Below, piece after piece: positions 24,061-32,466 of a stretch of 64,000 nt of DNA. This DNA is from Larkinella insperata. GTDB taxonomy: Bacteria; Bacteroidota; Bacteroidia; Cytophagales; Spirosomataceae. The notes beneath the pieces were generated by a model. The model had not been told where the DNA came from. It did not search any database and worked only from the letters and a program-made list of their open reading frames with translations. The stretch covers positions 5,725,501-5,789,500 of the forward strand of contig NZ_CP110973.1 in NCBI RefSeq assembly GCF_026248825.1, read 5' to 3'. How positions within the stretch are numbered: the first letter of the stretch is position 1; each line of letters starts with the position of its first letter. Both the position numbers and the translations under genes were made by a program.

Positions 24061-24921
24061 TTATACAGTCACTTTAAACCGCTGAACCTGACTGCCCGAC
24101 CAATCAATGCGTTTTTCGGCTTCGACCAGATCAACGAACTCATAATCCAGCAGCAATTGCTTCAACTTCCCCCAGCAGCCGCCCAGACCGTAGTACGATT
24201 TGAACTGACGCACCCGGCTTAATCCCGGCACCATCGGCTGACCAGGGTCGAAATCCCGGGGGTGAAAATACGTCATCACGTAGGGCGATTTCTGCATGAA
24301 ATACCGCAGTACCGGCAAGGGAAAGAGCCGAAAATAGCCCCCACCCGAAAAAATCATGTCTTTGCCCAGCATCCCGACGGTATTGATCGGAAATTCTTTC
24401 AACAATGTCCCGTTTACGTCGATGTAACAGGGCTCGGCAATTCCGAATGACGAATCGCCCCCGTGCGCCCGCCGGGCCGGAAACATGGAGCAGTCGATTT
24501 CAACCCCTAACTCTACTAACGTGGGAAACACCCAACGGTTTTGTTCTTTGATCGAAAAGCCCGGGGCGCGGTACGACCGGACTTTTTTACCCGTCACGTC
24601 CTGCAACGATTTGATTGACCGTTCCAGATCGGCGCGGTATTCGGACGGGGATTGCTCGTAGGCGAGTTGGTGCAGATCCGAGTGCGTGGCTACTTCGTAC
24701 CCGGCTTCGTCGATCCGCCGAATTACCTCGGGGTATTTCCGGGCCACCCAACCCAGGCAGAAGAACGTAGCGCGGGAGTTGGTTTCGTCCAGCAACTGGA
24801 AAATCCGGTCCATGTTGTGGTGAATGCGGGATTCGTACTTCCCCCAGTCCTGCTCGGTTTTGGTCGACGGATTGTCGAGCAGGTGAAACCACTCTTCAAT
24901 ATCAAATGTTAGAATATTCAT
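24061..24921 (-). CDS. Polysaccharide deacetylase (NodB-like, DUF3473 type)
   Basis: 286 residues from the ATG at 24921. NodB homology motifs: TFDIEEW (5-11, the Asp-Glu metal or base region), HSDLH (His 80 and His 84 as zinc ligands), RAPGFS (118-123), and DCSMFPARRAHGG. The C-terminal extension (YFHPRDFDPGQP) is that of exopolysaccharide deacetylases. It removes N-acetyl groups from an amino-sugar glycan or its precursor; without a signal peptide it should act in the cytoplasm. Its ATG overlaps the stop of the formyltransferase gene by one base (TGATG), so the two are translationally coupled. Confidence 0.92.
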   Translation of the reverse strand: MNILTFDIEEWFHLLDNPSTKTEQDWGKYESRIHHNMDRIFQLLDETNSRATFFCLGWVARKYPEVIRRIDEAGYEVATHSDLHQLAYEQSPSEYRADLERSIKSLQDVTGKKVRSYRAPGFSIKEQNRWVFPTLVELGVEIDCSMFPARRAHGGDSSFGIAEPCYIDVNGTLLKEFPINTVGMLGKDMIFSGGGYFRLFPLPVLRYFMQKSPYVMTYFHPRDFDPGQPMVPGLSRVRQFKSYYGLGGCWGKLKQLLLDYEFVDLVEAEKRIDWSGSQVQRFKVTV

Positions 24922-25685
24922 CAATAGAAGCGCTTTCCGGCGGCCAGAAAGGCTTTCACATCCTCGCGCGTCGGAAATGAGAAGTACGTCATCTGCGACG
25001 CATCGTTTTCAATTAGTTCGTAATTACCGGCGTGGATTTTCTCGATGCATTCGATGATGCAATCCATGCCGAGTTGTTTGGTATACTCGATCAGTTCCGC
25101 CTGCGAACGGTTGCCGATTTCCACTTTCTTCTGCACCAGAATCGGGCCGCTGTCGATCCCCTCATCAACAAAAAACACCGAAACGCCCGTGTATTTTTCG
25201 TTGTAGCGCATTACCCAGAACGACGGCATCAGTCCGCGGTATTTGGGCAGCAAGGCCGTGTGCAGGTTCAGGCAGCCCAGCGGAGCCAGGTCAAGCAGGG
25301 GCCGCTTGAAAATCTGGTTTCCGGCAATGGAAATCAGTAAATCGGGCTTATAGGCCCGAATCTTGTCTAAACTATCCGGTTTGTTAATGTTGCTTTCCAG
25401 ATGAATCAGTGGAATTTGATGCTGTTCCAGCACATATTTTACACTGTTCTGTTTACTCATTTTCGAAGTGACGAACTTCAGACCGTAGCGTATGAAAAAA
25501 GGCAAGCCAAAGATGTCGTAGGTTTTTTTGGCTTTCTCGGTCATCGTTTCCTTTTTCCCAAACGGCGATACATCCGCCACGACGGTTCCTACTACCTTGG
25601 CATAGGGCGGCATTTTCTTTAGTAAGTAATCCAGATTTTTTGCCAGATAAAAAGGATCGTCCTGCGTAATAAATACAATTCTCAT
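24921..25685 (-). CDS. Formyltransferase family protein (sugar N-formyltransferase candidate)
   Basis: 254 residues with a formyl_trans_N fold. The catalytic triad Asn 140, His 142 and Asp 178 is intact (CLNLHTALLPKYRG and DEGIDSGPIL). The C-terminal anticodon or substrate domain of methionyl-tRNA formyltransferase is missing, so it is not fmt. It uses N10-formyl-tetrahydrofolate to formylate an amine. Coupling by a TGATG overlap to a deacetylase suggests formylation of an amino sugar freed by that enzyme. Alternatives are a GART-like or unknown amine acceptor. Its upstream intergenic region is about 110 bases. Confidence 0.88.
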   Translation of the reverse strand: MRIVFITQDDPFYLAKNLDYLLKKMPPYAKVVGTVVADVSPFGKKETMTEKAKKTYDIFGLPFFIRYGLKFVTSKMSKQNSVKYVLEQHQIPLIHLESNINKPDSLDKIRAYKPDLLISIAGNQIFKRPLLDLAPLGCLNLHTALLPKYRGLMPSFWVMRYNEKYTGVSVFFVDEGIDSGPILVQKKVEIGNRSQAELIEYTKQLGMDCIIECIEKIHAGNYELIENDASQMTYFSFPTREDVKAFLAAGKRFY

Positions 25686-25796
25686 GCTGATTTTGCTTGC
25701 GGGTTCAATATTACTAATTTTTACGGTTCTCGGTACGGATGTACTTTTCAGGTTGCTTATGCCCTTTTATAGTACCTGCGAAGATGAGTATCTACT

Positions 25797-26684
25797 TCAA
25801 TCATTCGCATCCAAAGAAGCGCTTCGGCCCTGCAAACCGCCCGTATGAACGGCAACAACGGTGGCATCGGGCCGAAAAAAGCCGTGCCGGGCTAGGTCAT
25901 AAATGCCGTATAGCATCTTGCCGGTATAGACCTGCTCGATCCGGACGCCGGTTCGCTGCTCAAAAGTACGGATGAAAGTCAATAAGTCGGGGGTTGTTTT
26001 GGCATAACCGCCAAAATGGTAGTCGGTTATGAGTTGAGCGCCCGGGTGGTCACTGGAAATAAACCGTTTCAGGGCCGGAAAGCCCAGCACGCTGACGCCC
26101 TCCGGTGCCGCACGTTCCAGACCGGCCAGCGTACCGCCCGTGCCGACGGGGCAACAAACCGCATCCGGTCGTCGACCCAGTTGCTCCAGAATTTCAGGAA
26201 TGATTTCGGCCGTTCCCCGAATGGCCAGTTCGTTGGTGCCCCCTTCCGGCAATTCATAATAAATGCCAAACCGGTGCTGAAGTTCCTGCTGAAAAACCGG
26301 GTCTGTCCGGTTTCGGTATTGCTGCCGGGTAATAAAATGAAGGTGCATCCCCTGCTGGCGGGCAAATGCCAGCGTTGGGGTGTCGCGCTCGCGGTGATCT
26401 TCCCCCCGGATGACGCCAATGGTCGAAAAGCCAAACTCTTTTCCGGCGGCCGCCACGGCGTAAATGTGGTTCGACCAGGCTCCCCCGTACGTCAGCAGGC
26501 TCTGCTGGTGCAAACGCCGGGCTTCGGCCAGATTATACTTGAGTTTCCGCCACTTGTTACCGGAAATGGCCGGGTGCAGTTCGTCATCCCGTTTCAGATA
26601 CAACCGAATCGGTACGGGCTCTGGAAACGGATCGGGCAAAAACTGGAGTGAAGAGGGTGTTGAAACCGTCAGCAAGTGCGTCAC
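25797..26684 (-). CDS. PLP-dependent ACC deaminase/D-cysteine desulfhydrase family
   Basis: 295-residue fold-type II PLP enzyme. The cofactor lysine is Lys 44 in AISGNKWRKL, followed by TYGGAWSNHIYAVAAAGKEFG and the phosphate loop CCPVGTGGTLAGL. In Bacteroidota these proteins are usually D-cysteine desulfhydrases rather than true ACC deaminases; the two cannot be separated with confidence here. The start is a GTG at 26684, since no ATG is near. It is preceded by six bases by the lipoprotein gene on the same strand. Confidence 0.9.
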   Translation of the reverse strand: MTHLLTVSTPSSLQFLPDPFPEPVPIRLYLKRDDELHPAISGNKWRKLKYNLAEARRLHQQSLLTYGGAWSNHIYAVAAAGKEFGFSTIGVIRGEDHRERDTPTLAFARQQGMHLHFITRQQYRNRTDPVFQQELQHRFGIYYELPEGGTNELAIRGTAEIIPEILEQLGRRPDAVCCPVGTGGTLAGLERAAPEGVSVLGFPALKRFISSDHPGAQLITDYHFGGYAKTTPDLLTFIRTFEQRTGVRIEQVYTGKMLYGIYDLARHGFFRPDATVVAVHTGGLQGRSASLDAND

Positions 26685-26690
26685 AATGCG

Positions 26691-27161
26691 TTATTTCCCA
26701 CTCATCTGATTAGTACCAGCTACCTGCTTTTTGGCGTAAACGGCTCCGTTGTATCCGTTATAGCCCTTAATTTTGTAGTGCAGCGTCAGCACGTTGTCCA
26801 CGATTTTACCATCGCCCAAGATGGTGTATCGCGCCCCGAGGGTGTTGGTGAAGGTCTGCTCGCCAATGATCAATCGGTTGCCGGACGTTCTGGCTTCGAG
26901 CGGGCTTTTTACCAGATTTGCCAGATTTTCAATCAGCAGTGTATTAGACTTATCTTCCTTCTTGTGCAGAATCAGCAGGTAGTTGTCATCGGATTTAGCT
27001 TCCTGGACCGTATACGTGCCGTCGAAATCCACGAGTATCGGCTTTGCGATCTGCTCGGTTTCGCAACTACTCAGGGACAGCAGCAGGGCGGATACAAGAA
27101 AACTCTTTTTGACATGGGCAGCCTTCCCCGGCCACCGGCTTGGTAGGATATAGTTTTTCAT
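26691..27161 (-). CDS. Hypothetical lipoprotein
   Basis: 156 residues from the ATG at 27161. A type II signal ends at LSLSSC (Cys about 33), so it is membrane-anchored. The mature part has beta-strand patterns (GTYTVQEAKSDDNYLLILHK, LIIGEQTFTNTLGARYTILG, LTLHYKIKGYNGYNG) and resembles the small lipocalin-like lipoproteins common in Bacteroidota. Family not recognised. It has its own promoter-like element at 27201-27208 and is divergent from rluD. The gene ends only 6 bases before the PLP enzyme start, which suggests co-transcription. Confidence 0.8.
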   Translation of the reverse strand: MKNYILPSRWPGKAAHVKKSFLVSALLLSLSSCETEQIAKPILVDFDGTYTVQEAKSDDNYLLILHKKEDKSNTLLIENLANLVKSPLEARTSGNRLIIGEQTFTNTLGARYTILGDGKIVDNVLTLHYKIKGYNGYNGAVYAKKQVAGTNQMSGK

Positions 27162-27200
27162 ACTTTCAGGTAGTACAGTTACAGAGGTCATTTTACTATA

Positions 27201-27208
27201 CAAAAATA
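27201..27208 (-). promoter_or_regulatory. -7 element for the lipoprotein gene
   Basis: The minus strand reads TATTTTTG, a match to TAnnTTTG, with CAAA at 27232-27235 (minus-strand TTTG) at a spacing of 23 bases as a possible -33 element. The transcript start near 27194 leaves a leader of about 33 bases. Confidence 0.5.
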
Positions 27209-27272
27209 AGCATGATCTACCAATATTTTGACAAAAACGGGTGACCGTTCGCTAAAAACCTCCAATTCTTGG

Positions 27273-27280
27273 TACTTTTG
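27273..27280 (+). promoter_or_regulatory. -7 element of rluD
   Basis: TACTTTTG matches TAnnTTTG. Transcription would start near 27286, one base past the A of the ATG at 27285, so the next ATG at 27303 is the likelier start. Confidence 0.55.
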
Positions 27281-27302
27281 CAAGATGTTACCACCTGAGC
27301 AT

Positions 27303-28343
27303 ATGGATCTGCCAGACGAGGAACCCGTGCTGGCGGACCCGGATGAAGACGAACTTTACGAACATTACCGCATCAGCGTTGATCCCGGTCAAAATCTGAT
27401 GCGCATCGACCGCTTTCTGACCGAACGGTTACCGAACGCAACGCGCACGAAGGTTCAGAACGCCATTGATACGGAATCCGTTAAGGTAAACGGAAAGCCC
27501 GTCAAGGCCAGTTACAAAATCAAACCGCGGGATATCATCTCGGTTTCGCTCCCCCACCCGCCCCGCGAAACCGATATTTTGCCGGAAAATATTCCGCTTA
27601 ACATTGTTTACGAAGACGATGAACTGCTGGTGTTGAACAAACCGGCGGGCATGGTGGTGCATCCGGCCTACAGCAACTGGTCGGGTACGCTGGTCAACGC
27701 GCTGGTGTATCACTTCCAGAACCTGCCCACCTCGCGCAACGGCGCCATTCGCCCGGGTCTGGTGCACCGCATTGATAAAGACACCTCGGGTCTGATGGTG
27801 ATCGCCAAAACGGAATTCGCCATGACGCACCTGGCCCGGCAGTTTTTCGAACACACCATCGAGCGAACTTACAACGCGCTCGTCTGGGGAGAACCCAAGG
27901 AAGCTGCCGGAACCATCCGGGGCAACATTGGCCGCAGCCTCCGCGACCGTAAGGTACAGGCGGTTTTTCCCGATGGCAGCCAGGGTAAACACGCCGTTAC
28001 GCATTACACGGTGTTAAAGCCGCTTCACTACGTTTCACTGGTGGAATGCAAGCTCGAAACCGGCCGGACGCACCAGATCCGGGCGCACATGCAGTACCTG
28101 GGTCACCCGCTTTTCAACGACGCCACGTATGGCGGTGACCGTATCCTGCGCGGCAATTCCGTGGGCTCCTACAAGTCTTTTGTCCAGAATTGTTTTGCCC
28201 TCATTCCCCGTCAGGCGCTGCACGCCAAGTCGCTCGGCTTCGAGCACCCGCGCACCCGGCAGTGGCTCCAGTTCGACTCGGAATTTCCGGACGATTTCCG
28301 GGCGGTTTTGACGAAATGGGAAAACTACCTGGATAACCGGTAA
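27303..28343 (+). CDS. rluD: RluD-type 23S rRNA pseudouridine synthase
   Basis: 346 residues from the ATG at 27303, chosen because a promoter at 27273-27280 starts transcription about at the earlier ATG (27285); a leaderless start there remains possible. An S4 RNA-binding domain (NLMRIDRFLTERLPNATRTK) is followed by the RluA-type catalytic domain with GLVHRIDKDTSGLMV (catalytic Asp about 158) and RTHQIRAHM. It makes pseudouridine in helix 69 of 23S rRNA, a step in large-subunit maturation. The GNAT gene follows after 32 bases on the same strand. Confidence 0.93.
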   Translation: MDLPDEEPVLADPDEDELYEHYRISVDPGQNLMRIDRFLTERLPNATRTKVQNAIDTESVKVNGKPVKASYKIKPRDIISVSLPHPPRETDILPENIPLNIVYEDDELLVLNKPAGMVVHPAYSNWSGTLVNALVYHFQNLPTSRNGAIRPGLVHRIDKDTSGLMVIAKTEFAMTHLARQFFEHTIERTYNALVWGEPKEAAGTIRGNIGRSLRDRKVQAVFPDGSQGKHAVTHYTVLKPLHYVSLVECKLETGRTHQIRAHMQYLGHPLFNDATYGGDRILRGNSVGSYKSFVQNCFALIPRQALHAKSLGFEHPRTRQWLQFDSEFPDDFRAVLTKWENYLDNR

Positions 28344-28375
28344 ACCAATTACCAAAAACGATAAATAGCGTACCC

Positions 28376-28825
28376 ATGATCATCCGTAAAGGTGTCCCTA
28401 CCGATGTTCCGCAGTTGTTTGAACTGGTTCAGGAACTGGCTTTATACGAAAAAGCGCCCCACGAAGTCACCAATACCCCCGAGCAGATGCTGAAAGACGG
28501 TTTCGGCGAGCAGCCACTTTACGGCGTACTCGTGGCCGAACTCGAAAACAAGATCGTAGCCATGTCGTTATATTATTTCCGGTATTCGACCTGGAAAGGC
28601 AAGCGGCTGTATCTGGAGGACATTATCGTGAAGGAGGCCTATCGGGGTCGGGGATTGGGAAAGGCATTGTTTAATGCCACCATTGAAGAAGCTCACCAAA
28701 CCAACTGTACCGGGATGATGTGGCAGGTGCTCGACTGGAACGAGCCCGCCATCAACTTTTACAAACAGTTTGGTACCCGCTTCGATACGGAATGGTGGAA
28801 TTGCCACCTGGATTTTGATAAATAG
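28376..28825 (+). CDS. GNAT N-acetyltransferase, spermidine/spermine-type
   Basis: 149-residue acetyltransferase with acetyl-CoA-binding motif RGRGLGKALF (90-99). Sequence order matches the SSAT group: IRKGVPTDVPQLFELVQELALYEKAP at the start, YLEDIIVKEAYRGRGLG, and WQVLDWNEPAINFYKQFGT. It probably acetylates a diamine, polyamine or related amine (an amino acid analogue is possible). It is sandwiched between rluD and the transglycosylase gene on the same strand. Confidence 0.92.
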   Translation: MIIRKGVPTDVPQLFELVQELALYEKAPHEVTNTPEQMLKDGFGEQPLYGVLVAELENKIVAMSLYYFRYSTWKGKRLYLEDIIVKEAYRGRGLGKALFNATIEEAHQTNCTGMMWQVLDWNEPAINFYKQFGTRFDTEWWNCHLDFDK

Positions 28826-28887
28826 CCTTAAATTCGCACCTCACTACGAAAGTGCCGGTTTTTCGGACACTTTATGGGATACAATCA

Positions 28888-31080
28888 ATGCAAGTCGACA
28901 AAAAACGAATACTGATTATTGCAGGCTGGGTCTTACTGGGAATCGTGGTGCTGGGTGGCATCGGTGCCGGTATTGCTTATACCAAACGGGAAGCCCTGTT
29001 GAAAGAAGGTCTCGAACGAGCCATCCGCAAAGCCAAACGGGACTACGGCCTGACTGTTACCATCGGAAACGCCCGGTTTACCGGCCTGTCGACAGTTGCT
29101 TTTTCCGACGTTGCGATCGTGCCACAAGACCGGGACAGCCTGTTTCGGGTTGAAAAAACGGAGGTCGGCGTCAGCATCTGGCCCCTGTTTGTGGGCCGGG
29201 TGGCGGTTTCGTCGCTCACCTTGCAAAACGGCCTGGCCCACGTAGTCCGGCGCGACAGCACCACGAACGTCGATTTTCTCACGAAATCGCAGAAAAAAGA
29301 TTCCACCGCTGCCTCCGAACCAACCGAAAGCAGCAGCCGGCGGGTGGACCTGTCGGTGGTGGCCGAAAATCTGGTTGATAACCTGCTGGCGAAGATTCCG
29401 GACAACATGAATATCCAGAACCTGGAACTTCGCCTGACCGACAACGAACGGCAACTTCGCTTCCTGACCGAAACCGCCATCATCGACGACGAAGAACTGA
29501 CTTCGACCATCCTCGTGAACGGCGACGAGTCGGTCTGGCACCTGACGGGTACAGTGGATGCCTCCGATCAGGAAGCCAACGTTTCGCTGTACGCCGACGG
29601 TAAGCCGCTCGAATTACCGTATCTGGAAGATCGTTTTAAGCTTAAACTTCAGGCCGATACCCTCCGCGCCGAACTGCGGGACGTTGCCAGTTCGGGGGGA
29701 GAATTCAAGATTGAAGGAACCGGAGCTGTCCGGAACCTGCGCATCAATCACCCGGCGGTGGCCCTGAGCGAGGTGCTGGTGCCCAACGCGGCCATGGATG
29801 CCAACGTGTTTGTGGGCGAAAATTACGTCGGTATCGATAGCTCCTCGACAATTTATCTGGGCAAAGTTAAGGCGCGGCCGTTTGTCAAATACACGCTTTC
29901 ACCCGACAAAATTTACGAGGTTCAGCTGCATACCGATCCACTCGTGGCCCAGGATCTGTTCGATTCGTTTCCGCAGGGGCTGTTCGAGTCGCTGGAGGGC
30001 ATGAAAGTGGCTGGAACACTGAAATATGATATGGGGCTGCACCTGGACAGTTCCCTGCCCGATTCGGTACGGTTTTATTCGGGATTGACCCCCGATGGAT
30101 TCAAAATTCTGAAATTTGGCAAGGAAGATTTCAGCCGGGTCAATCAGCCGTTTGAACACGAGGTGTACGAGAAAGATAAGCTGGTACGCAAGTTCATGGT
30201 TGGCCCGGCGAATCCGGATTTCACTCCGCTCAACTCAATCTCCTCCAACCTGCGCAACGCCGTGCTGACGGCCGAAGATTACAACTTTTTCACGCACCAC
30301 GGCTTTAACGAAAAAGCGTTTCGAATGTCAATCGCGACCAATTTCAAAACCAAGAAATTTACGCGGGGGGCCAGTACCATCTCAATGCAGTTTGTAAAGA
30401 ATGCCTTCCTGAACCGGAATAAAACATTATCCCGGAAAGTGGAAGAAATCCTGATTGTGTGGTTGATTGAAAACCAGCGCATCATCAGCAAAGAACGGAT
30501 GTACGAGATCTACCTCAACTTCATCGAATGGGGTCGCAATATTTACGGAATCGGGGAAGCCTCCCGGTATTATTTTGCCAAAAGACCGTCCAACCTGTCC
30601 ATTGGTGAGAGTATTCTGCTTTCATACGTTGTTCCGTCGCCGAAACTAACGCTCAGCCGTTTTTACCCCGATGGGTCAGTGAAAACGTATGTGCGCGGTT
30701 ATTTCAGGCTGATTGGCCGCATCATGGCCTCCCGCGGTTTAACGCCTTACGACACGACGGCTTACGGTTTTTACGGGGTCCGGCTTCGTGAGGGCCTGCG
30801 GCAGGAAATTGCGCCGGTGGATTCCATCGAGATCGATTCGCTGATGGCGCCAGATGGTGATCAAACGGAAGACGGGGTCAACGGCATCAATGATTTCTTC
30901 CGGCGCGTCTTTGGGCGGGATCGGGGAGAACCGGAGGTGGTATCGCCCCAGCAGGAACCCGCCAACGGCGCGGTCATTCAAACCGATTCGGTGCCCAAGA
31001 GCCGCCGTCAATTGCGCCGGGAACGACGCGAGCAACGCCGTCGTGAGCGGGAGCAGCAGGAAGAAAGTTCCACTCAATAA
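28888..31080 (+). CDS. Membrane transglycosylase (GT51) with AsmA-like N-terminal region
   Basis: 730 residues from the ATG at 28888. After a membrane anchor (about 6-30) comes a roughly 400-residue beta-rich region (LTVTIGNARFTGLSTVAFSD, later FKIEGTGAVRNLRI) that reads like an AsmA/TamB or DUF748-type module. The GT51 peptidoglycan glycosyltransferase domain follows: TAEDYNFFTHHG with catalytic Glu about 463, RGASTISMQFVKN near 494, and RYYFAKRPSNLS. No transpeptidase domain is present. The tail is highly basic (RRQLRRERREQRRRERE). It is likely involved in cell-wall growth or repair at the inner membrane. Confidence 0.9.
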   Translation: MQVDKKRILIIAGWVLLGIVVLGGIGAGIAYTKREALLKEGLERAIRKAKRDYGLTVTIGNARFTGLSTVAFSDVAIVPQDRDSLFRVEKTEVGVSIWPLFVGRVAVSSLTLQNGLAHVVRRDSTTNVDFLTKSQKKDSTAASEPTESSSRRVDLSVVAENLVDNLLAKIPDNMNIQNLELRLTDNERQLRFLTETAIIDDEELTSTILVNGDESVWHLTGTVDASDQEANVSLYADGKPLELPYLEDRFKLKLQADTLRAELRDVASSGGEFKIEGTGAVRNLRINHPAVALSEVLVPNAAMDANVFVGENYVGIDSSSTIYLGKVKARPFVKYTLSPDKIYEVQLHTDPLVAQDLFDSFPQGLFESLEGMKVAGTLKYDMGLHLDSSLPDSVRFYSGLTPDGFKILKFGKEDFSRVNQPFEHEVYEKDKLVRKFMVGPANPDFTPLNSISSNLRNAVLTAEDYNFFTHHGFNEKAFRMSIATNFKTKKFTRGASTISMQFVKNAFLNRNKTLSRKVEEILIVWLIENQRIISKERMYEIYLNFIEWGRNIYGIGEASRYYFAKRPSNLSIGESILLSYVVPSPKLTLSRFYPDGSVKTYVRGYFRLIGRIMASRGLTPYDTTAYGFYGVRLREGLRQEIAPVDSIEIDSLMAPDGDQTEDGVNGINDFFRRVFGRDRGEPEVVSPQQEPANGAVIQTDSVPKSRRQLRRERREQRRREREQQEESSTQ

Positions 31081-31095
31081 GCCGAAACGAACCCG

Positions 31096-31770
31096 TCAGG
31101 GCAGCAAATCCGGCCGTCGCTGGCGGGTTCGTTCCAGTGCCTTCTCAAATCGCCATTCGTTGATTTTGGCTTCGTGGCCCGACAAAAGGATTTCGGGCAC
31201 AGTGTGCCCTTCGAATTCTGCCGGACGGGTATAGACCGGTGGAGCCAGCAGATCGTCCTGAAAAGAATCCGTTAAGGCGGAAGTTTCGTCGTTCAGCACA
31301 CCCGGTAACAACCGAATGATGGCGTCGGATATAATGGCCGCGGGCAACTCGCCCCCGGATAAAACGTAGTCGCCCACGCTGATTTCTTTTGTAACGAAGA
31401 TTTCCCGCACCCGCTCATCAACGCCTTTGTAGTGGCCGCAGAGAATAATCAGGTTCTGAGCCAGCGAAAGCCGGTTGGCCGTTCGCTGATTAAACTGTTC
31501 GCCGTCCGGGGTAACATAAATCACCTCATCGTAGGTCCGTTCGGCTTGCAACGCGCGAATACACCGGGCGATCGGCTCGATGGACATGACCATCCCGGCC
31601 CCACCGCCAAACGCGTAATCATCCACCCGGCGGTGTTTGTCGAGCGAATAATCGCGCAAATCGTGAACAACCACCTCCACAAAACCGCCCTGCTGCGCCC
31701 GTTGTAAAATGGAATGCCCAAAAAAGCTGTCCAGCAGCCGGGGCAGGCAGGTTAAAATATCAATCCTCAT
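31096..31770 (-). CDS. trmD: tRNA (guanine-N1-)-methyltransferase
   Basis: 224-residue SPOUT methyltransferase that makes m1G37 in tRNA and prevents frameshifting. Motifs: GGGAGMVMSIEPIARCIRAL, LILCGHYKGVDERVRE and SVGDYVLSGGELPAAIISDAI, which form the SAM knot. The ATG at 31770 lies 11 bases inside the end of rimM, so they are translationally coupled. Third gene of the classical rpsP-rimM-trmD cluster, without the rplS gene that often follows. Its end lies 15 bases from the convergent transglycosylase gene, with no terminator seen. Confidence 0.97.
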   Translation of the reverse strand: MRIDILTCLPRLLDSFFGHSILQRAQQGGFVEVVVHDLRDYSLDKHRRVDDYAFGGGAGMVMSIEPIARCIRALQAERTYDEVIYVTPDGEQFNQRTANRLSLAQNLIILCGHYKGVDERVREIFVTKEISVGDYVLSGGELPAAIISDAIIRLLPGVLNDETSALTDSFQDDLLAPPVYTRPAEFEGHTVPEILLSGHEAKINEWRFEKALERTRQRRPDLLP

Positions 31771-32344
31771 CAAGTGCTTCGTCGTCTTCGTCCGTATCCT
31801 TCCCGGACTTGGCCGATGGTTCGTTCAGGTAAACATCGATCAGACCATCCGGCAGCCGAACGTGCAGAATTCGCTGTTCTTTATCCGCTGAGGGGGTCAG
31901 CTCGTCATTGATCGGAATCAGGATCTCCTTACCCTGATAATCCATCGCAATCAGGTCCTGGGGCGGAACATTGTAAACCGTCCGGACCGTTCCCAGATCG
32001 CCGAGGTTTTCATCCCGCACCTGATAGCCGACAATGTCGTGAAAGTAAAATTGGCCTTCTTCCAGTTCGTCCAGGTTATCCAGCGGCAGATACAAGTCGC
32101 AATTGACCAGCTTCTGCGCTTCTTCAATCGTTTCAACGCCTTCCAGCGCCACAATGCCCCGATTACGGTTAACGGAGATGGATTCAATAAAATAAGGCAC
32201 CAGATCGCCTTTTACCTCGATCAGAACCGAGTCCATCGTTTCGTACAGCTCCGGCGAATCGACATCTAGGAAGAAAACCAATTCCCCCTGTACGCCGTGC
32301 GTTTTCGTTATTTTTCCAAGCTGGAAGCAGTCGTCTTTCGTCAC
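31760..32344 (-). CDS. rimM: 16S rRNA processing protein RimM
   Basis: 194 residues. It matches RimM order: QLGKITKTHGVQGELVFFL at the start, the barrel domain, then FYFHDIVGYQVRDENLGDLGTV and the PRC-barrel end (DLIAMDYQGKEILIPINDE). It assists 30S maturation and binds S19. The start is a GTG at 32344, preceded by AGAGAGAA. An acidic tail (GKDTDEDDEALDED) is an extension past the usual family end. A nested hairpin lies between rpsP and this gene. Confidence 0.96.
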   Translation of the reverse strand: MTKDDCFQLGKITKTHGVQGELVFFLDVDSPELYETMDSVLIEVKGDLVPYFIESISVNRNRGIVALEGVETIEEAQKLVNCDLYLPLDNLDELEEGQFYFHDIVGYQVRDENLGDLGTVRTVYNVPPQDLIAMDYQGKEILIPINDELTPSADKEQRILHVRLPDGLIDVYLNEPSAKSGKDTDEDDEALDED

Positions 32345-32395
32345 GATTCTCTCTTTTTACATCCCGCAGTTTCTTCGGGACAGATCCGTATAAAA

Positions 32396-32445
32396 GAACA
32401 ACTGACAGTAATCTGTTTCGAGAAACAAACCCCCATCAGTTGTTC
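32396..32445 (-). promoter_or_regulatory. Nested hairpin in the rpsP-rimM intergenic mRNA
   Basis: The 122-base gap between rpsP and rimM holds a perfect 10 bp stem (32396-32405 with 32436-32445) enclosing a second stem TGTTT/AAACA (32414-32418 with 32423-32427). A shorter hairpin (TCCCG 32362-32366 with CGGGA 32376-32380) follows nearer rimM. No T run follows, so it is not a normal terminator. It may tune expression of rimM-trmD relative to rpsP. Confidence 0.5.
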
Positions 32446-32466
32446 ATTCAAGCCGTTACAAACGGA

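Noticed and set aside
24921..25685. Methionyl-tRNA formyltransferase (fmt)
   Set aside because: The C-terminal tRNA-binding domain is missing and the gene is coupled to a deacetylase rather than to def.
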